7,372 bases of DNA from JBBRGG01 sp038240875 (GTDB lineage: Bacteria > Planctomycetota > Phycisphaerae > Phycisphaerales > UBA1924): contig JBBRGG010000180.1 in NCBI GenBank assembly GCA_038240875.1, positions 1 to 7,372 on the forward strand, given 5' to 3'. The notes beneath the pieces are model-generated. The model had not been told where the DNA came from. It saw nothing but the letters and a program-made list of their open reading frames with translations, and searched no databases. Below are positions 4,781 to 7,372 of the stretch, one piece after another (the first letter of the stretch is position 1; every line of letters starts with the position of its first letter). The position numbers and the translations under genes were made by a program.

Positions 4781-6151
4781 TTACTTGACAGAGCTTGGGA
4801 TCCATTCTGCGATCCACAGTTGCGACGAAGGCTTGGGTTCCTTTTCTAGCTTTGGACCGCGTTGGCTCGTCCACATAAGCATTGAGCCGTTGGGGCTAAA
4901 CACCGGCAAAACGTCGGCACCCGGAGCCGAGGTCACGCGGATCGGCGTGAGCATCGTCGTATCCATGCCCATGCGGATCTTTGCCAGCGGGGTAGGAATC
5001 GCGAAAATCTCATAGTTGGTATGGCCTGCTTCGCTTGATGCGTAGACGAGGAAGTCTTGCGAAGGGTGCCAATATGGCGCCCAGTTGACGTGCTCGTTGT
5101 TAGTTAGTTGATATTCGGCTTTGATGCCTGAAGGGGATAAGGCGCCGTCGTCGAGCTTTGTTCGAATCAGTTCGGCGATAAAAATCTGGAGCAGGTCATT
5201 ACCCTTGCGATCAGAGCGATAACAGAGCCAAGCGTCGTCGGGGGAGAAGAAAGGCCCGCCGTCGTAGCCGTCGGCGGAGATGAGGGGCGTGTGCTCTTTG
5301 GTTACCTGGTCAAAGATAAAGATGTCGGCGTCGGGCTTTGGATTTAGCGCATTGGGACCGTCCTTGGGCGTGCGCACATTGGCGTAGAGAAGGAATCGGC
5401 CGTCGGAGCTAATCGAACATTCGGCGGTGTACAAAGGCAATTGAAAGACGGACGAAACCGGGCGATTAGCAATTGGGCTTAGACGAGCTGTGCGCGAGGC
5501 AGTAGGAATTTTCGGGAGGTCAAAGAGGAATTGCTCAACGATTTCCATTTCCTTGGGGAACATCCAGATATACCTACGCGTGCCGACCTGGAAGCCTGAT
5601 TGGCCTTGGTCGGCGGGTCGCGCAAGAGTCGAGCCATAGATGACGCGTGATGGATTCTTTGGATCAAACCAGCCACAAGTGTTAGCCGAGCCATTGGGGC
5701 TGATGCGTGTAATGTCAGTGATGCCGGTGATCGCGCCGTTGTCATCGCGTGCGAACTTGGCGACGTACATCGCGTAAAAGGGGTCGGGATCGACCGCGGG
5801 TTGGTCGGCGGTCGCGGGCTTAGGCGTTTCGACCGCTTGGAAGATGATCCAATTTGCGTCGGGGCTGAAGTAGGCTTCGCCGGCACGGATGAATTGATCA
5901 CGAGTTGTAAGCTGGACGAGATTTTTGAAGAAACGGCCTTCGTCGCCATAGACATTGGGCGCGCTTTGGGCGGAGGCTGGGGTTGGTACAGCAGGCGTGG
6001 CAGGCGTGGCATTAACCGACGGTGCTGGAGTTTGGGCCGGGGCAGCAAGTGTGGCGTGTGTCAGTCCTGCTGCGGCGAAAAAACAGGTGATGATGGCTGC
6101 CTGCGCGAACGAGCGAACAATAACTTGGTGTGTGAACTTGAAGCTAATCAT
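4781..6151 (-). CDS. Secreted TolB-like WD40/PD40 beta-propeller protein
   Basis: The 456-residue product starts with a signal peptide: a basic n-region, a hydrophobic core IITCFFAAAGL (about 20-30) and a likely cleavage site after THA (residue 33) or slightly later. An Ala/Pro/Thr-rich linker follows (about 36-65). The rest contains at least five or six propeller blades of the PD40 type: AYFSPDANWIIFQA (93-106), SISSDGRFLLYANV (246-259), PFFSPDDAWLCYRSDRKG (300-317), YWHPSQDFLVYASSEAG (360-376) and PVFSPNGSMLMWTSQRG (416-432), with a weaker blade near 150-175. Such domains in TolB bind partner proteins in the periplasm. This protein lacks the N-terminal TolB domain and no tol-pal genes are near, so TolB itself is unlikely. 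I start at the ATG at 6151 because it places the signal peptide at the N-terminus. The frame is open to 6277, and no Shine-Dalgarno sequence is seen. It is divergent from the astA-like gene. The exact role is unknown. Confidence 0.85.
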   Translation of the reverse strand: MISFKFTHQVIVRSFAQAAIITCFFAAAGLTHATLAAPAQTPAPSVNATPATPAVPTPASAQSAPNVYGDEGRFFKNLVQLTTRDQFIRAGEAYFSPDANWIIFQAVETPKPATADQPAVDPDPFYAMYVAKFARDDNGAITGITDITRISPNGSANTCGWFDPKNPSRVIYGSTLARPADQGQSGFQVGTRRYIWMFPKEMEIVEQFLFDLPKIPTASRTARLSPIANRPVSSVFQLPLYTAECSISSDGRFLLYANVRTPKDGPNALNPKPDADIFIFDQVTKEHTPLISADGYDGGPFFSPDDAWLCYRSDRKGNDLLQIFIAELIRTKLDDGALSPSGIKAEYQLTNNEHVNWAPYWHPSQDFLVYASSEAGHTNYEIFAIPTPLAKIRMGMDTTMLTPIRVTSAPGADVLPVFSPNGSMLMWTSQRGPKLEKEPKPSSQLWIAEWIPSSVK

Positions 6152-6333
6152 GTAGGCATTCTTGGTGGGCAGTTGGCTTGCGTGGGCATAAGCGGTAGTC
6201 AATTGTCGACTGGAAAGTGAGAAAGCACGGTTTGTAGGCCATTGGGGCATAAGGCGATACGGTTTGGTACTTGGCAAGAGCGTTAGATCGAGAGTGGTAG
6301 GCTTACGATTGAGCCGATATTGACTGTGCCGCT

Positions 6334-6356
6334 GGTGGTAGCCTTTGGTTACCGCC
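6334..6356 (+). other. Hairpin in the upstream region of the astA-like gene
   Basis: GGTGGTAGCC (6334-6343) can pair along its full length with GGTTACCGCC (6347-6356) around a TTT loop. Two of the ten pairs are G-U, which would be A-C mismatches on the - strand, so the structure is favoured in + strand RNA. No T-run follows. It may be a leader or regulatory element, or it may arise by chance. Confidence 0.4.
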
Positions 6357-6387
6357 TCGGATCAGACTAAGCCTTACTGTGATGGCG

Positions 6388-6415
6388 TTGACCCTTTAGG
6401 CCAACGTCTTATTCA
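6388..6415 (+). promoter_or_regulatory. Candidate promoter of the astA-like gene
   Basis: TTGACC (6388-6393, 5 of 6) is followed after 16 bases by TATTCA (6410-6415), a weak -10. This would give a leader of about 30 bases before the GTG at 6450. The -35 box also lies in a 7-bp inverted repeat (6384-6390 with 6402-6408), which could be an operator or a hairpin. Support is weak. Confidence 0.3.
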
Positions 6416-6449
6416 TGCTCAAAGTGTGTGTCGAAGTGAGGAGAACAAC

Positions 6450-7372
6450 GTGTTCCTGATCCGGCAAGCGAAAGCGAAGGACGTGAGCACGTTGGTCAAG
6501 CTCGCGCGGATGGTGTATTTCATCAATTTGCCTGCGAATGAAAACCTCGTGACCGAAAAAGTCGCGCATTCGTCGCGGTGTTTCTTTAAGGCAGCGGGTG
6601 TCGAGCCCGCTCCGGGAAGTCAAGGCGGTGAACGCGGCGGGCAGCGACGAAGCACTCGCGGGACCGCCGGGTATTCAGCCATTGAGACCGAAAGTGACCT
6701 CTTCATGTTTACGCTTGAAGACACGGATACTGGCGGCGTCATTGGCACGAGCCAGGTTCGTGCGCATCAAGGCGGTCCAGGAAATCCAAACTGGTCGATG
6801 AAGTTGTCGGAGAAAAAGTTCTTTAGTGCCGAACTTGGTCAAGGAACGACGCACACGGTGATGCAGTTGTACGCGGACGAAACCGGACCCAGCGAAGTTG
6901 GCGGCTTGATCTTGCAGCCAAGCCATCGCGGGCATCGGCTGCGGCCTGGCCGTTTGCTGAGCTTGGTGCGGTTTCATTACATTGCGCTGCATCGCGAAGT
7001 CTTCGCGTCGAGGATAATCGCGGAAATGATGCCGCCGGTGACCAGCGATGGCGAGAACGCGTTTTGGGACGCCTTTGGACGAAAGTTCATCCCGGTGAAA
7101 TACGCCGAGGCGGATCGCTTCTGCCAATTTAATCGCAAGTTCATCTCAGAGCTCTTGCCCAAAGAAGAGATGTACATCACGCTCTTTCCTCTTGAGATCC
7201 AGAACATGGTGGGCGTGGTCTCGCGCGAGACCATCCCCGCGCGGCGGATGCTCGAAACAATCGGCTTTACCTATCGGCGCTTTGTCGATCCCTTCGATGG
7301 CGGGCCACACCTCGAAGCCGAGACCGACAACCTCAAGCTCGTACAAGAATCGCGTGGGGCAACGATGGGCAA
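6450..7372 (+). CDS. astA: Arginine N-succinyltransferase-like protein (AstA family), 3' end beyond window
   Basis: AstA transfers succinyl from succinyl-CoA to the alpha-amino group of arginine, the first step of arginine catabolism by the succinyltransferase pathway in the cytoplasm. The fold is GNAT-like. The visible 307 residues follow E. coli AstA from the start: FLIRQAKAKDVSTLVKLA (2-19), the LPANE motif (27-31), FMFTLEDTDTGGVIGT (85-100), the EVGGLILQPSHRG block (149-161), AEMMPP (191-196), FWDAFGRKF (205-213), ELLPKEEMY (234-242) and PFDGGPHLEAETD (281-293). The family is about 340 residues, so perhaps 35-40 residues are missing. Between LPANE and FMFTLED there are about 29 more residues than in E. 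coli, Gly/Arg/Ser-rich (about 50-78). The start is a GTG with GAGGAG six bases upstream, the best ribosome-binding site in the window. No other ast genes are upstream. A related acyl-CoA:amine transferase function remains possible. Confidence 0.88.
   Translation, partial: MFLIRQAKAKDVSTLVKLARMVYFINLPANENLVTEKVAHSSRCFFKAAGVEPAPGSQGGERGGQRRSTRGTAGYSAIETESDLFMFTLEDTDTGGVIGTSQVRAHQGGPGNPNWSMKLSEKKFFSAELGQGTTHTVMQLYADETGPSEVGGLILQPSHRGHRLRPGRLLSLVRFHYIALHREVFASRIIAEMMPPVTSDGENAFWDAFGRKFIPVKYAEADRFCQFNRKFISELLPKEEMYITLFPLEIQNMVGVVSRETIPARRMLETIGFTYRRFVDPFDGGPHLEAETDNLKLVQESRGATMG

Noticed and set aside
5479..6220. Overlapping alternative frames within the propeller gene on both strands
   Set aside because: They are shadows of the 6151-4781 gene, which has a signal peptide and repeated propeller blades.
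1..7372. CRISPR array, insertion sequence, prophage or defence system
   Set aside because: No regularly spaced repeats, transposase, integrase, phage structural gene or nuclease domain is visible in any frame.

Overview
The window looks like a chromosomal housekeeping segment from a bacterium of about 55% G+C. I lean towards Planctomycetota, perhaps Phycisphaerae, because a stand-alone AstA-type succinyltransferase sits near divergent TrmD and S16 proteins and several start codons lack a clear Shine-Dalgarno sequence. This assignment rests on general impression and is not firm.

Layout from left to right. Bases 1-497 hold no supportable gene. A tRNA-Leu(CAA) gene lies at 498-581 on the + strand. 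Bases 582-958 are non-coding and contain small imperfect repeats. A soluble histidine-kinase-like ATPase is encoded on the - strand (959-1891). It is followed, still on the - strand, by a ribosomal-protein and tRNA-modification cluster whose transcription order is rpsP (4076-3711), trmD (3634-2723), rplS (2471-2073). An intrinsic terminator or attenuator sits between rpsP and trmD. The rimM gene usually found between them is absent, and TrmD carries an insert of roughly 70 residues in its interdomain linker.

Bases 4077-4445 hold the rpsP upstream region and then AT-richer sequence without a gene. A short + strand reading frame (4446-4742) has one well-spaced RHS/YD-repeat unit and no good start, so it is probably a gene remnant. 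A secreted TolB-like beta-propeller protein is encoded on the - strand (6151-4781). It diverges from an arginine N-succinyltransferase-like gene (6450 to the window end, + strand, incomplete). The 298-base divergent region contains two potential RNA hairpins.

The rpsP, trmD and rplS genes serve translation: S16, the m1G37 tRNA methyltransferase and L19. The tRNA-Leu gene belongs to the same functional area but lies on the other strand. The kinase-like gene, the propeller gene and the astA-like gene are not obviously linked to that cluster. No mobile element, CRISPR array or defence system is visible. The points most worth checking are the TrmD insert, the degenerate phospho-acceptor region of the kinase-like protein, the YD-repeat remnant, and a change in G/C strand bias close to the rpsP/trmD boundary.
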